DNA from: Streptomyces sp. ERV7
Lineage (GTDB): Bacteria > Actinomycetota > Actinomycetes > Streptomycetales > Streptomycetaceae
DNA length: 64,000 nt
Reading direction: 5' to 3'
Assembly: GCF_001653515.1 (NCBI RefSeq)
Contig: NZ_LYOY01000040.1
Span: 248,001 to 312,000, forward strand
Of the stretch, positions 33,453 through 43,110 are shown in pieces. Positions within the stretch are counted from its first letter, which is position 1, and each line of letters starts with the position of its first letter. Both the position numbers and the translations under genes were made by a program. Below the pieces are notes generated by a model that did no database searches, had not been told where the DNA came from, and saw only the letters and a list, made by a program, of their open reading frames with translations.

Positions 33453-35261
33453 TCAGTGCTGCTGGGACGGTGTGTTGGACGCGGTGACGTTGACGGCGGC
33501 CCAGGCTTTGTCGACGGTCTGGTACTCCGCGCTGGTGGCGCCGTACAGGTCGGCCGCCGCGCTCAGCGTCGCCGTGCGGGCGTCGTGGAAGTCGGTGGTG
33601 GAGACCATGTAGCGGGACAGGGCGCGGTAGAAGATCTGGGTGGCCTTGTCCCGGCCGATGCCGGTGACGGCCGAGCCGTCGTAGGTGGGGGAGTTGTAGG
33701 TGACGGTGCCGATGGTCTTCTTGCCGCTGCCCTCGGCGAGCAGGTAGTACGCGTGCGAGGAGACACCGGAACCGGCGTGCACCTCGGTGTCGTACGAAGC
33801 CGCCGACCAGTAGTCGACCGTGCCCTCGAGCTTGTCGAGGGACGGCTTGTCCAGACGGCGCAGGAACGTCTGGGCGAGACCCAGCTTCTCGCCTATCAGG
33901 TAGTTCGGCGGGTTGTTGGGGTTGTTGGTCTGGAACTCGACGTTGCTGCCGAAGATGTCGGCGAGCGACTCGTTGAGCGCGCCCGGCTCACCGAACTGTC
34001 TGCCCTGCGCGTCGACGCGGGTGGGCCGGAGGTCGGCCGTGGCGTGGACGACACCGTGGCTGAGCTCGTGGCCGGTGACGTCGAGGACGACCAGCGGCTT
34101 GGTGAAGGTCTGGCCGTCACCGTCGCCGTAGAGCATGCAGCCGCAATCCCCGTTCCAGTACGCGTTGCCCACGTTGGATCCGAAGTGCACCATCGCGCGG
34201 GCGCCGGAGCCGTCGCCTCTGATGCCGTTGCGGCCCAGGACGTTCTTGTAGAAGTCGAGGGTGCTGACGACGCCGTACTGGGCGTCCACGGCAGCGGACT
34301 GACGGCTGGTCACAGAGCCGTTGCCCCAGTTGTTGGTGGTGCTCGTGAACGCCTTGGTGTCGGAGAACCGGCTCGCTTCCTGGTTCTGGGCGTCGCGGGT
34401 TTCGGTGTTGCCGCGGGTGGAGTCCTGGAGCAGGTAGGAGCCGTTGCCGAGATTGAGGGTGTTGAGCTGCACCTGGCCGACGAACAGCGACGCGCCGGTG
34501 CCGACAGCCGGTACGCCCGAGGCCCCGGCCGATACGAGCGGCCCGGCCGGCGAGGCGGCGTGGGCGGCGGGGCCGGGCGCGGCGGCTGAAGGGCCCTTGA
34601 GGAAGGCCTTCGCACCGCGCTGACGCAGCGTCGCCTTCAGGCTGGGTGAGACGAACTCGTCGGCGGTGGGGATGTTGCTGAGCACGGCGCCGGTGGCGGC
34701 GTCGATGACGACCGTACGGCTGCCGTGCGCCTCGGTGGTCTCACTGTCCTTCACCGTGATCTGGTACGCGAGCGTGGCGCGGCGACCGCGCACGTCGAGG
34801 ACGAGCTTGGCGGAGCCGGCGTCTCCCTTGGCCGCCGAGGCGGCCTTCGCCCTGGCCTGCCCGGCCGAGAGCTCGGGGGTTGTGGTCTCAGCCGCGACCT
34901 CGTGATGGAGGGCGCGGGTGACGTCGAGGTACGTCGACTTGGCGTCCAGGTGCACGACGAGGTCGCCGCCGAGGACCGGCAGGCCCTTGTGGGCGCGGAC
35001 GAACCGGACGTGCTGCTTGCCGTCCGGGTCGATGAGGGTGTCGGTGGCCGTCAGGGTGTCGTCCTTGGAGACACCGGTGGCGGAGCCGTGCGCGAAGGCG
35101 GCGGCGCGCGCGGCATCGACGACGGAGGTGGCGGTGGCGACGGAGGACGTACCGGTGGCGGAGGGGTTCGCGAAGGCGGTGCCGACGCTGCCTGCGGTGA
35201 GGGTCGCGGCGGTGGTGACGGCCAGGGCTGTCACCAGGCGGCGTATGTGGGGTGTACGCAC
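33453..35261 (-). CDS. Secreted M4 (thermolysin-family) metalloprotease precursor
   Basis: A 602-residue preproenzyme. A signal peptide (MRTPHIRRLVTALAVTTAAT to about residue 31) precedes an FTP/PepSY-type inhibitory propeptide (about 60-200). An Ala/Pro/Gly-rich linker follows (about 220-256), then the catalytic domain. Zinc ligands lie in HELSH (398-402) and the glutamate of NESLADIFG (430-438); the later GVSSHAYYLL carries the substrate histidine region. It degrades extracellular protein after self-removal of the propeptide. The GTG at 35261 has AGGA about nine bases upstream. Single gene with its own terminator. The linker between pro- and mature parts is longer than in thermolysin. Confidence 0.93.
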   Translation of the reverse strand: MRTPHIRRLVTALAVTTAATLTAGSVGTAFANPSATGTSSVATATSVVDAARAAAFAHGSATGVSKDDTLTATDTLIDPDGKQHVRFVRAHKGLPVLGGDLVVHLDAKSTYLDVTRALHHEVAAETTTPELSAGQARAKAASAAKGDAGSAKLVLDVRGRRATLAYQITVKDSETTEAHGSRTVVIDAATGAVLSNIPTADEFVSPSLKATLRQRGAKAFLKGPSAAAPGPAAHAASPAGPLVSAGASGVPAVGTGASLFVGQVQLNTLNLGNGSYLLQDSTRGNTETRDAQNQEASRFSDTKAFTSTTNNWGNGSVTSRQSAAVDAQYGVVSTLDFYKNVLGRNGIRGDGSGARAMVHFGSNVGNAYWNGDCGCMLYGDGDGQTFTKPLVVLDVTGHELSHGVVHATADLRPTRVDAQGRQFGEPGALNESLADIFGSNVEFQTNNPNNPPNYLIGEKLGLAQTFLRRLDKPSLDKLEGTVDYWSAASYDTEVHAGSGVSSHAYYLLAEGSGKKTIGTVTYNSPTYDGSAVTGIGRDKATQIFYRALSRYMVSTTDFHDARTATLSAAADLYGATSAEYQTVDKAWAAVNVTASNTPSQQH

Positions 35262-36119
35262 GATGGAGGTCCTTTGGTGCTATGGGGCAGCCGAATACAA
35301 CCGCCCGTACACAAGGTGGAGTGCGGAACACAGGAACTCGGTATTCCGGATGGAACCCTGCAACATCCGGTATGCCTCTGTAAAGACGTTCGCGGGTTAT
35401 CAATTTTTTAGGCAACCAGAACTCTCGACCGCGATGGTGTGCCCTTTTGGGTGGCGAATGGAAGAGTTCCACCGTTTCCCTCAGATGCCCGGATAAAACG
35501 GGCGTGCGCGTGCACTGGAAGGGCTGGGCGCTGTCCCTGAGTCATGCTTCTTGAGCAAGCCGAGAGGAGGCGAGGAGTCAGGGGGGAGCGGGCAGGGTTA
35601 GTGTCAATGTGTGCATGACCTGCGGAAACAACCGGGAGCGGGATGCGGGTGAGGCACGCGGGGCCCCGCTCGGTCTAGCTCAAGGGGGTGTGCCTCGGTA
35701 GTGCTTTTCTCCCGGGGTCACTTCCGTGGACGTCCTGTCTCGGGCACTCTGTCACCCCGGGATCGGGCTTATGTCGCCACATTCCTTTTGCCGTGGATTC
35801 GGTGTCGCTCAAAATTTGAGAGGGGCCGATCGGAAGCAGTCCGGTCAGCGGCAATTACCCCTGCTGGCATGGCTGCGCCGGTCCCCCTAAAGGGGCTCCG
35901 GAGGTACTGTCGAAGGTGTGAACCCCTAATTCGTGAAAGGGTGATTTCTTCCTGATTTATAAGCGGGGGGCGGGCATGAGGGGGGAAGGAGAGGCGGGCC
36001 CTGCTCAGGGTCTGTTCAAGCCCGTCTGCCTCCATAGATCAGGACCCTTTCCCTGATCCGTCAACTGAGACATCCTCACGCGTTCCGCTGAGTGACACCG
36101 TGGTTCGCTCAACGGAACC
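35262..36119. other. Long intergenic stretch of lower GC, nothing recognised
   Basis: About 860 bases with visibly lower GC than average, including an AT-rich run near 35395-35415 (TATCAATTTTTTAGG). It should carry the M4 protease promoter. A small CCCCTAAAGGGG dyad lies near 35886. No gene, RNA or transposon end is recognised. Confidence 0.4.
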
Positions 36120-37188
36120 GTGGCCCGGATGGCCGAGCTGGGCTCGCAGCGCTTCGACCACGGCGGTGGCGGCAGGTTCATCACCGTCTACCCGGAGGGC
36201 GACGAGAGGCAATTGTGCGACCTGGCAGAGGAGTTGCACCGTGTGACGTGCGGTCTTCCCGGTCCGGGCATCCTCTCCGACCGTCCGCGCTTCCCCGGGA
36301 GCCTGGTGCACTACCGGTTCGGGGCCTTCAGCGGAGTACGCGTACTGGACAACGACGGCACCCGATCCGCGATGGTCGTGGCCCCCGACGGCACGCTCGT
36401 TCCCGACCAGGGCAACCCCTGGTTCAGCCCGCCCCCGTGGGCGCCACGCGATCCGTTCACCTGCGGCTCCACCCGGGCCCGCCCGACAGTCGCAGGGCCC
36501 AAATTCGTACTTCTGTATGGGCGGTATCTCGTACGCGAGGTGATCCGGCACTCGTTCGCGGGCGGCGTGTACCGGGCGATGGACGAGGCCACCGGATCCG
36601 CCGTGATCGTCAAGCAGGCGCGGCCGCATGCCGCCGCCACCCTTCTCGGCACGGACATATGTGACGTACGGCGGCACGAGGCGGCGTTGCTGGAGCGTTT
36701 CTCGACTTCGGGGCTCACACCTCGTCCGCACGGCATGTTCGAGCAGCAGGGCGACGTCTTCCTCGTCGAGGAGGCGATCTGGGATCCTCACTGCGGGACT
36801 GGGTGCGGGAGAACATCCGGCTGGACGATCCTGATACCGACACGTGGGGCGTGCCGCCGAAGGCCGCCGAGCGGATGGCTCTGGGGCGGGTCGGCTTGGT
36901 GGAGCTGGTGTACGCCGAGGGCCTGGTGCTGCGGGACTTCAACCCCAGGCGCCGTTTCGGGCATGCCGTTGAGTCGCCGTTCGACAGGCTCAACCGGCCC
37001 CGGCACCACGGCGACTTCGCGACCTTCGGATCCCGCCCTCCCAGACCGCGATGCGGCACTGCTTCGGCCGCTCGCGCGAGGATCTGCCGAACGCTGGCAG
37101 GTATCTGCCCTGCGGCATCACCGAGGCGACCGCGATGCGCTGCGTCATGGCCGCGTACGCCGAGCGCACCGCGAAGCAACCCAGGTAG
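36120..37188 (+). pseudogene. Truncated, frameshifted class III/IV lanthionine synthetase (LanKC-like)
   Basis: The first frame shows the lyase/kinase junction of LanKC enzymes: LPGPGILSDRPRFPGSLVHY, RFGAFSGVRVLD, APDGTLVPDQG and DPFTCGST. The kinase start follows (YGRYLVREVIRHSFAGGVYR, VIVKQARPH, RRHEAALLERF and VFLVEEAI). Near 36780 the frame shifts, and SLRDWVRENIRLDDPDTDTW and LVELVYAEGLVLRDFNP (kinase catalytic loop) continue. The N-terminal about 100 residues, the rest of the kinase and the whole cyclase domain are missing. A further frame ends with CGITEATAMRCVMAAYAERT at 37188, of unclear origin. These enzymes phosphorylate, dehydrate and cyclise precursor peptides; no precursor gene or transporter lies nearby. 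Confidence 0.75.
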
Positions 37189-37305
37189 CGTCGCTCTCCC
37201 ATGCGTAACGGCCCGCTCCGGAGCGGTCCGGGGCAGGCCGTCACGGTGAACGGTCAGTCAGATGGTGACGCACGGCGGCGAGGTTGGAGACACCCTCACG
37301 GTCAG

Positions 37306-37331
37306 CCCTACGGCCCCACTGGCCGTACGGG
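37306..37331 (-). terminator. Hairpin beyond the secreted-protein gene
   Basis: TACGGCC (37309-37315) pairs with GGCCGTA (37321-37327), extended by bulged C/G pairs, ending one base before the stop codon of the gene at 37332-37826. Confidence 0.5.
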
Positions 37332-37826
37332 TCAGCACGACGAGTACGCGCCCCAGTTTGCGCCATTGGCGTAGGCGTGCCAGGAACCGCCGGCCTGGGA
37401 GCAGCCGTAGGGGATGGTGACGATCGCCTGCCAGGTGTCGGGGTCCGCTGAGTGGATGGGCACCCACCCGGAATACACGTCCTGCGGGCCGTCGACGGTG
37501 TCGCCGCTGGCGCACGCCTGCCACACGTAGTTCAGCGACTGCACGCACGGGTGCGCCGACCAAGAAGTGCCGCTGTGGCCGAGCCAGTAGTTGTGGGAGT
37601 ACTGGAAGTGGGCCCGGGCATAGCCGCAGCCGTCGTACTGCTGCTCCACCTGGCCCGCGTACACACCGCCGACATTGATGTTGCCGGGGCTGCCGATGTC
37701 GATGGTGGTGCAACTGGTGGGGGCGGCCTGCGCGGTGCCGCCGGCGCCGATGGCGGTGCCGCCGGCGAGAGCGAGGGTGGCGGCGGTGAGGGCGATAGCG
37801 CGTCGGGGCTTGGGGAGCTTGAGCAT
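37332..37826 (-). CDS. Small secreted protein of unknown function
   Basis: A 164-residue exported protein. The signal peptide (MLKLPKPRRAIALTAATLAL) ends near residue 35 (GTAQAAP). The mature domain of about 130 residues has six cysteines and many Tyr/Trp (GCGYARAHFQYSHNYWLGHS, CVQSLNYVWQACASGD, WQAIVTIPYGC), suggesting a disulfide-bonded extracellular fold. I do not recognise the family. The ATG at 37826 follows AGGAG about ten bases upstream. Single gene; a recurrent style in this window together with the proteins at 9312 and 43111. Confidence 0.75.
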   Translation of the reverse strand: MLKLPKPRRAIALTAATLALAGGTAIGAGGTAQAAPTSCTTIDIGSPGNINVGGVYAGQVEQQYDGCGYARAHFQYSHNYWLGHSGTSWSAHPCVQSLNYVWQACASGDTVDGPQDVYSGWVPIHSADPDTWQAIVTIPYGCSQAGGSWHAYANGANWGAYSSC

Positions 37827-38732
37827 GGGTGCTGTCTCCTGCCTTGAGTAGCCTGGCCCCCGGGCGGGGCCAGGCATCAGTTCGACCGTGGACGAATGAT
37901 CGTGTCTGGCTTTTGGGGTCCCGAAGGGGGCCACGAGCCGCCGGTTTTGGTTGGCCGCGCGCAAAACTGCAAGATCATCGCGACGAGCTCGCGCCAGGGA
38001 GCCCGGTTTCGGCCTCGATTACGGCTGCCCTGATGACGACAGTCTCAGGACATTGCTTTCGTGGCTGCGAGAGAGCCGATCCCTTGTTGCATAGGGAATC
38101 CGCGCGCATCGCCCACCCCCCTGGACTTCGGTGAGTCCGACTGCGGTGACGTTAGGGGCACGGGTCCGTCGACCGTCCTAGATTCGTCCTAGTGCCAGGT
38201 CGAGGCGCTGATGGTGAAGTGCCGGGGGCCGTAGCCATACGAGAACCGGGCCGGCACCACCCGCAGAACGGTGGGGTGATCCCCGGCGTGCACGGCAAGC
38301 CGGACCGCTGCCTGGCTGCCCTGGCCGAGCACGGCCCGAGCATTCGCGGGCCCGACTCGTTCGTGCGAGTAGCCCTCCCCGAGCCGCTGACGGCCCCTGT
38401 CGCGTCCTGATCAGATCTGTCGGTCCCAACCCGCCCCGACTCGCCTGTGCTTGGTCGTCCTCGGCCTGCGGGTCCGCTCGACGCACGGGGCCTGCCAGCG
38501 CCTCGGCGTTCTTGAGGAGCAAGTCGACGGGGCGCTCCTCGCCGAGTTCGATGGCGTGGGCGGCCCGTATGAAGGCGGTGCGGTCGATGCTGCCGGTTCG
38601 CAGTGGGAAGGAGCGCAGCACCGCTCCGGCGTCGGCGACGCGGTGGTGGCACCGTGCGTGCAGGCAGTGCCGCCCGCTCGGAGTTGAGCTCGCTCTATGT
38701 GGTCGTTGACGCGTTTGAGACCCGTGCCTGCC
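37827..38732. other. Intergenic region with coding relics
   Basis: About 900 bases without an intact gene. A minus frame ending at the TAG 38189-38191 encodes HPTVLRVVPARFSYGYGPRH then FTISAST, which looks like the natural C-terminus of a lost protein. Another minus frame at about 38500-38640 holds AFIRAAHAIELGEERPVDLL, also gene-like but unassigned. One copy of the 30-bp inverted repeat lies at 38162-38191. Confidence 0.35.
38162..38191 (+). repeat. 30-bp repeat, left copy of an inverted pair flanking the SARP gene
   Basis: This 30-base element matches the reverse complement of 41721-41750 at 28 of 30 positions. The common core is CGTCCTAGATTCG. The two copies face inward around the SARP gene. 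Confidence 0.75.
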
Positions 38733-41669
38733 TCACGGCGACGACGGTCGCGCCGGCGTCGTCTGGTTCATGGCGCCAATCGTCTGCCACAGCCGCTGCG
38801 CCCGGCCCCGGTGTTCGTGCGCGAGGTGGTGGGCGCCGGCGGCGGCGTCCAGGTCGCCGATCAGTTGCCAGCACGTGGCCTCGTCCTGGCGGTCGCCGTG
38901 CCGGTGGAAGAGACCCGCCGCGCGCCCCAGCGCTGGGCTCGCCCGGTCCCGGTCGTGTTGACCGGCGTACACGCGGCCGACTTCCAGCAGCGTGTACGCG
39001 GCGCACCGCTCGTCAGCCAGTTCCTCGAAGGTCGCCAACGCCTTCCCCAGACAGCGCAGCGCCTCCTGCGGATTGCCGCGGCGATCGTGCAGTCGACTGA
39101 ACCTCCGAAGCACAACGGCCGCGCGATGCCCGTCGCCCAGCGACCTTGCCTGGCTCAAGGCCTCGTCGAACCAGACTGCTGCCTCGTCGAGTTCGTCCTG
39201 CATGAGCTTCATCACGGCCATGGAGCAGGACAGCTGGGCTTCGATGTGCCGGTCACCCTCGCCGGCCGCGATGGCCAGCGCCCGCTCGACGCGTTCGAGG
39301 GCTTCCGCGTCCCTGCCCTGCACCCGGCTGACCGTACTCAGCATGGCCATCGACAGCGCCTCACCGCGCTTGTCGCCACCGTCCTGGCACAGCCCGAGGG
39401 AGGACTCCAGAGCGCGGGTGGCCCGGTCGAACTCGTCTTGGTAGATGTGCAGCTGGCCAAGACCGCGCAGCAGTACTGATACGCCGCGCACGTTGCCGGC
39501 GGCCTCGGCCGCGTCCAGTGCGAGCCGGTGCCCGTGCTGCCAGTCCTGATAGAGGCACCGGTGGTCGTAGTACGGGGCCGCGCCGGCCGCCAGCTCCCAG
39601 GCCAACTCGTCCAAACCCCAGTCCACGGCCAGTTTCACCACGCCCAGCAGGTTGTCGCGTTCCGCGTCGAACCAGCCGACCGGGTCGGTCATCAGCCGGT
39701 TTACGACCGCGTCGGGCAGCGACCGGCGCGGTGCCAGGCCGGGAGCGGCGGTCAGCAGCCCACCCGGCAGCCGATTGGTGCCGCGTCCGGTCAACTCGAG
39801 CCAGACCGACAGCACCCGGGTGATCGCCTCCCGCTTGTCCGCCGTCGGCAGCGAGGCTGCGATCTCCACAGCACAGGTCCTGATCAGGTCGTGCAGCCGG
39901 TAGCGCGGCTCACCGAGGGCGTCGGTGGTGGTCAGCCTGACCAGACTGGCGTCGACGAGGGTGTCCAGCATCTCCTCACCGTCCGAGCGATCCAGCAGCG
40001 GGCCGACCACCCAGCCGGGCAGGGTATAGGCGCCGAGCAGGCCCAGCAGACTCAGCGCGCGCACCGCGTCGGCCGGGAGTAATCGTAGGCTCAGCTCGAC
40101 GCTGGCCCGCACGCTGAGGTCGCCGATCCTCAGCTCGGCCAGCCGCCGTGACTCGTCCTCGATGCGTTCCCGCAGCACCCGCAGCGACCAGGCGGGACGG
40201 CCTGTGAGCTTGCCGCTCGCGATCCGGATCGCCAGCGGCAGGTTGCCACAGCAGTCGAGGATCGCGTCGGCCTCCTCCGGTTCCCGCTCGACCCGCCGCC
40301 GCCCGACGATTTTGGTGAACAACTCCCGTGCCTCTGCCGGCCTCAGCACGTCCAGGTCGATGTGCCGGGTGCCGGGGAGTTGCGTCAGCAGAGTGCGGCT
40401 GGTGATCAACACGGCACAGCCGTCGGCCGCGGGCAGCAGGGGCAGCACCTGATCGGCGTGACCGGCATCGTCCAGCACCACCAGCATGCGACGGTCGACC
40501 AGCAACGACCGGTAGAGCGCGGCCCGCTCGGACAGGCCGTTCGGGATCGCGCTTCCGGCGATCGAGAGCGCGCGCAGTGCCTCGGCCAGCATCAGCCCCG
40601 GGTCCCGCGGCTCGTCCGATGTCCCCGCGAGGTCGAGGTAGAGCTGGCCGTCGGGAAAGGCGGGGCTCGCCAGCCGCGCGGCGTGCGTCACCAGGCTGGA
40701 CTTGCCGACACCGGGGCCGCCCACAATGACGGCCACCGGGGCGCGGTTCCGCGCGGACCCGTCGAGCAGTCCGGCGATCTCGTTCAGTACGTCGCCACGG
40801 CCGACGAAATCGGCTACGTCCAGGGGAAGTTGACGCACCGGCATCGCCATGGCCGGCCGGGTCCCCGCCGCGTCAGGGTCCTTGGGTCGTGGGTCTGAGG
40901 GGCTGCTTGCGGGGACCGGAGCCGCCAGGGTGGGATCTGCGGTGAGGATACGCTGGTGCAGTGCCTGGAGCGGCGGGGTGGGATCGACGCCGAGTTCTTC
41001 GGCCAGTGTCCGGCGCAGCCGCTCGTACACCTGCAGCGCCTCGCCCTGTCGCCGACACCGGTAGAGAGCGACGATCAAGTGTTCGGCAACATGCTCGTCG
41101 TAGGGGTGCTCGCGCAGCAGGACGGTCAGCTCCTCGATGACCTCTTGATGACGCCCCAGGCCGAGCTCTATGGCCAGGCACTGTTTGTGCGTGGCCGCGC
41201 GCTTCTCGTTCAGCCGTGCCGCGTCGGTCTCCAGGACCCGGCTGGAGATGTCGGCCAGGGCGATCCCCCGCCAGCAGGCCAGCGCCCGCCGCAGCGCGGC
41301 GGCTGTCTCGTGCGGGTCTGCCTGCCGGTCGTGTTCGCCGAGGTGCCGCTCGTGGTCGAATTCGAGCAGGTCGAGCTGGTGCCGGGCCAGGTGGATCTCG
41401 TAGCCGCCGCGCCGGGTGCTGATCAGGGAGTTGGGTGCTCCGGATGCTACGAGGTTGCGGCGCAGCCCGGAGACGGCGTCCTGGACCTGACGGACCGCGG
41501 TAGCGGGCGCGTTGCTGTCCCACATCACGGCGACGAGCCGTTCCGTGGCAACGCTGTGGTTGGCGTCGATCAGAAGTGCTGCCAGCATCTTGGCCTGCCG
41601 CGGGCCGTTGAACCGGACCGCGTCTCCGCTGATCTGGGCGTATAACGGCCCCAGCACCCCGAATCTCAT
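38733..41669 (-). CDS. Large SARP/AfsR-type regulator with NB-ARC and TPR domains
   Basis: A 978-residue regulator with the AfsR layout. It has an OmpR-like DNA-binding domain (about 1-95: MRFGVLGPLYAQISGDAVRF, VATERLVAVMWDSNAPATAV) and a BTAD (about 100-250, RRTLAEELGVDPTPPLQALH). An NB-ARC ATPase follows (Walker A GGPGVGKSS with Lys at about 323, MLVVLDDAGHADQ), then a helical lid and TPR repeats (about 700-950). The ATG at 41669 is preceded by GGGGG. Codon 530 (40082-40080) is TTA, so the gene should be bldA-dependent. It is not close in sequence to the other regulator at 3238. A 30-bp element 52-81 bases upstream of its start recurs inverted beyond its 3' end. Confidence 0.92.
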   Translation of the reverse strand: MRFGVLGPLYAQISGDAVRFNGPRQAKMLAALLIDANHSVATERLVAVMWDSNAPATAVRQVQDAVSGLRRNLVASGAPNSLISTRRGGYEIHLARHQLDLLEFDHERHLGEHDRQADPHETAAALRRALACWRGIALADISSRVLETDAARLNEKRAATHKQCLAIELGLGRHQEVIEELTVLLREHPYDEHVAEHLIVALYRCRRQGEALQVYERLRRTLAEELGVDPTPPLQALHQRILTADPTLAAPVPASSPSDPRPKDPDAAGTRPAMAMPVRQLPLDVADFVGRGDVLNEIAGLLDGSARNRAPVAVIVGGPGVGKSSLVTHAARLASPAFPDGQLYLDLAGTSDEPRDPGLMLAEALRALSIAGSAIPNGLSERAALYRSLLVDRRMLVVLDDAGHADQVLPLLPAADGCAVLITSRTLLTQLPGTRHIDLDVLRPAEARELFTKIVGRRRVEREPEEADAILDCCGNLPLAIRIASGKLTGRPAWSLRVLRERIEDESRRLAELRIGDLSVRASVELSLRLLPADAVRALSLLGLLGAYTLPGWVVGPLLDRSDGEEMLDTLVDASLVRLTTTDALGEPRYRLHDLIRTCAVEIAASLPTADKREAITRVLSVWLELTGRGTNRLPGGLLTAAPGLAPRRSLPDAVVNRLMTDPVGWFDAERDNLLGVVKLAVDWGLDELAWELAAGAAPYYDHRCLYQDWQHGHRLALDAAEAAGNVRGVSVLLRGLGQLHIYQDEFDRATRALESSLGLCQDGGDKRGEALSMAMLSTVSRVQGRDAEALERVERALAIAAGEGDRHIEAQLSCSMAVMKLMQDELDEAAVWFDEALSQARSLGDGHRAAVVLRRFSRLHDRRGNPQEALRCLGKALATFEELADERCAAYTLLEVGRVYAGQHDRDRASPALGRAAGLFHRHGDRQDEATCWQLIGDLDAAAGAHHLAHEHRGRAQRLWQTIGAMNQTTPARPSSP

Positions 41670-41720
41670 GTATCCCCCGGCACGTGAAGATGGACGCCGT
41701 TTCCCGTCTGACCTTGCCTT

Positions 41721-41750
41721 AGGGCGAATCTAGGACGATCGACGGACCCG
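41721..41750 (-). repeat. 30-bp repeat, right copy, upstream of the SARP gene
   Basis: Inverted partner of 38162-38191 (28 of 30 identical). It sits where the SARP promoter should be, so it may contain an operator or promoter element. Confidence 0.75.
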
Positions 41751-41823
41751 CGTCCATAGGGTCTCCTGGCGGGGCTCACCGAACGGCGGGACGTTCCTCC
41801 AGGATCCCTTCTCCCAGGCCGCA

Positions 41824-42696
41824 GTGAGTGGAACGCAGCCGTGCAGACAGCACTGGACACCGCCGACGGCGGTGCAGGTCAGCACGGAGAAGCCGGACCC
41901 GCTCCAGGACCGCCCGCTCCCTCGATCAGGTACCTGCCGAACAGCTACTCACCCTCCGCGCACCGCACCACCCCACCGGCACCACCCGCAAAAACGACCA
42001 TCAGCTGACGCTTTTTCAGCAGCCTGTTCCGAGGCGCATACGGGATGCAGCTGTGACTCGGCAACGTACTTCAGCGGCGCTCCGCAGGCATGCGTGCACA
42101 GCAGCGCTACGCCGGTGTTGACCTACCGCAAAAGCGGTGACGGTGTCGACGAGGTGGCCGCGCACATCAGCAAGGCGCAGAACGTGCCCGACAGCACCTA
42201 CCCGACTATGAGGAACCACGCCAAACAGATTCCCGGCAAGTATCTCGGCGGCGAAGGTGCGTTGCACCGGATTCCCTACTATGGGACCGAGTGGCGGGCC
42301 AACCGGGCAGAGAAAGACCGGGCATGCGAGCGGCGGGGACGCTACCGTCTCACCGGCTTGCCGGACCCTGCCGGGGGATGGCAGGGCAAGGAGTGCGATG
42401 AATACCCGTTCGCCAGCACACTGGAGGGGGCGAACAGTGCGAAGTGCGACTTCTCGGTCGAAGCCGTGACTGCCACCCAGAACAGCAGGGCAGGCGCGAT
42501 GCTGATGAACTTCTACGACCAGTCCGGACAGCGCTGCCACTTCGTCCAGCACCTTGGCCGGTTCGGCGGCAAGTCGCACCGGCGTGTGGAAGGTGTCGGG
42601 GCCGTCTATCAGTTCGTTGATTCCCGCGATTGCGACGGACCGCTCGGCGGGCAGCATGCCGACCCTCTCGAGCTGAATGAGCTTCAGTTTCCCTGA
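41824..42696 (+). CDS. NucA/NucB-type deoxyribonuclease, N-terminus apparently replaced
   Basis: The C-terminal half of this 290-codon frame matches the NucA/NucB nuclease domain. The core is KECDEYPFASTLEGANSAKC (about residues 190-209), followed by SVEAVTATQNSRAGAMLMNF and FYDQ. Upstream, from about residue 75, the text (SCDSATYFSGAPQACV, ISKAQNVPDSTYPTMRNHAK) looks like the usual secreted-nuclease precursor. The first about 65 residues are Pro/His/Arg-rich, have no signal peptide and no ribosome-binding site before the GTG at 41824. The gene has probably lost its true 5' end, so secretion is doubtful. The family cleaves DNA extracellularly. Confidence 0.6.
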   Translation: MSGTQPCRQHWTPPTAVQVSTEKPDPLQDRPLPRSGTCRTATHPPRTAPPHRHHPQKRPSADAFSAACSEAHTGCSCDSATYFSGAPQACVHSSATPVLTYRKSGDGVDEVAAHISKAQNVPDSTYPTMRNHAKQIPGKYLGGEGALHRIPYYGTEWRANRAEKDRACERRGRYRLTGLPDPAGGWQGKECDEYPFASTLEGANSAKCDFSVEAVTATQNSRAGAMLMNFYDQSGQRCHFVQHLGRFGGKSHRRVEGVGAVYQFVDSRDCDGPLGGQHADPLELNELQFP

Positions 42697-43110
42697 ACCG
42701 ACGAGGCTCTGCGGGTGTGAGTAGTCGGGGTACAGGAAGTCCAGCCGAGACGTGGGCCATCGCGGTCAGCCTGCTGCTCAGGGAGCCGGCCGGGTGCGGC
42801 GGGGCTTGGTGGCCGGGGCTCGGTGGTGAGGAGGTGCGGTGATCGCTTTGCCGGCCGAGGCCAGGTGGGGCCGGGAGTGGCAGTAGGAGTGACGGCCGAG
42901 GATGCCAGTGCTACGGGATGGGATCGACGCGGATCGGCTCACTCGTGCGTGCGCTCCTCCCTAAACATCAAATCATCCCTTCGTGTGAATTTCATCAACC
43001 ATATTCCGAAATGCACCCGGAAGCGTGGATTCTTCTCCGTGAAGGCGCCGTTTCCGGAGAGCCGGCTCTCCCAACGACAACGCGGCGCCACCGCGGGGGG
43101 AAGGAGATCC
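42697..43110. other. Intergenic stretch with an AT-rich promoter-like segment
   Basis: About 410 bases with no gene. Around 42960-43010 the sequence is clearly AT-richer (ATCAAATCATCCC, TTTCATCAACCATATTCC) than the surroundings, and it probably contains the promoter of the secreted-protein gene that follows. Confidence 0.4.

Noticed and set aside
38162..41750. Transposon with terminal inverted repeats around the SARP gene
   Set aside because: No transposase inside and no target-site duplication is seen at the outer borders; kept only as an unexplained inverted repeat.
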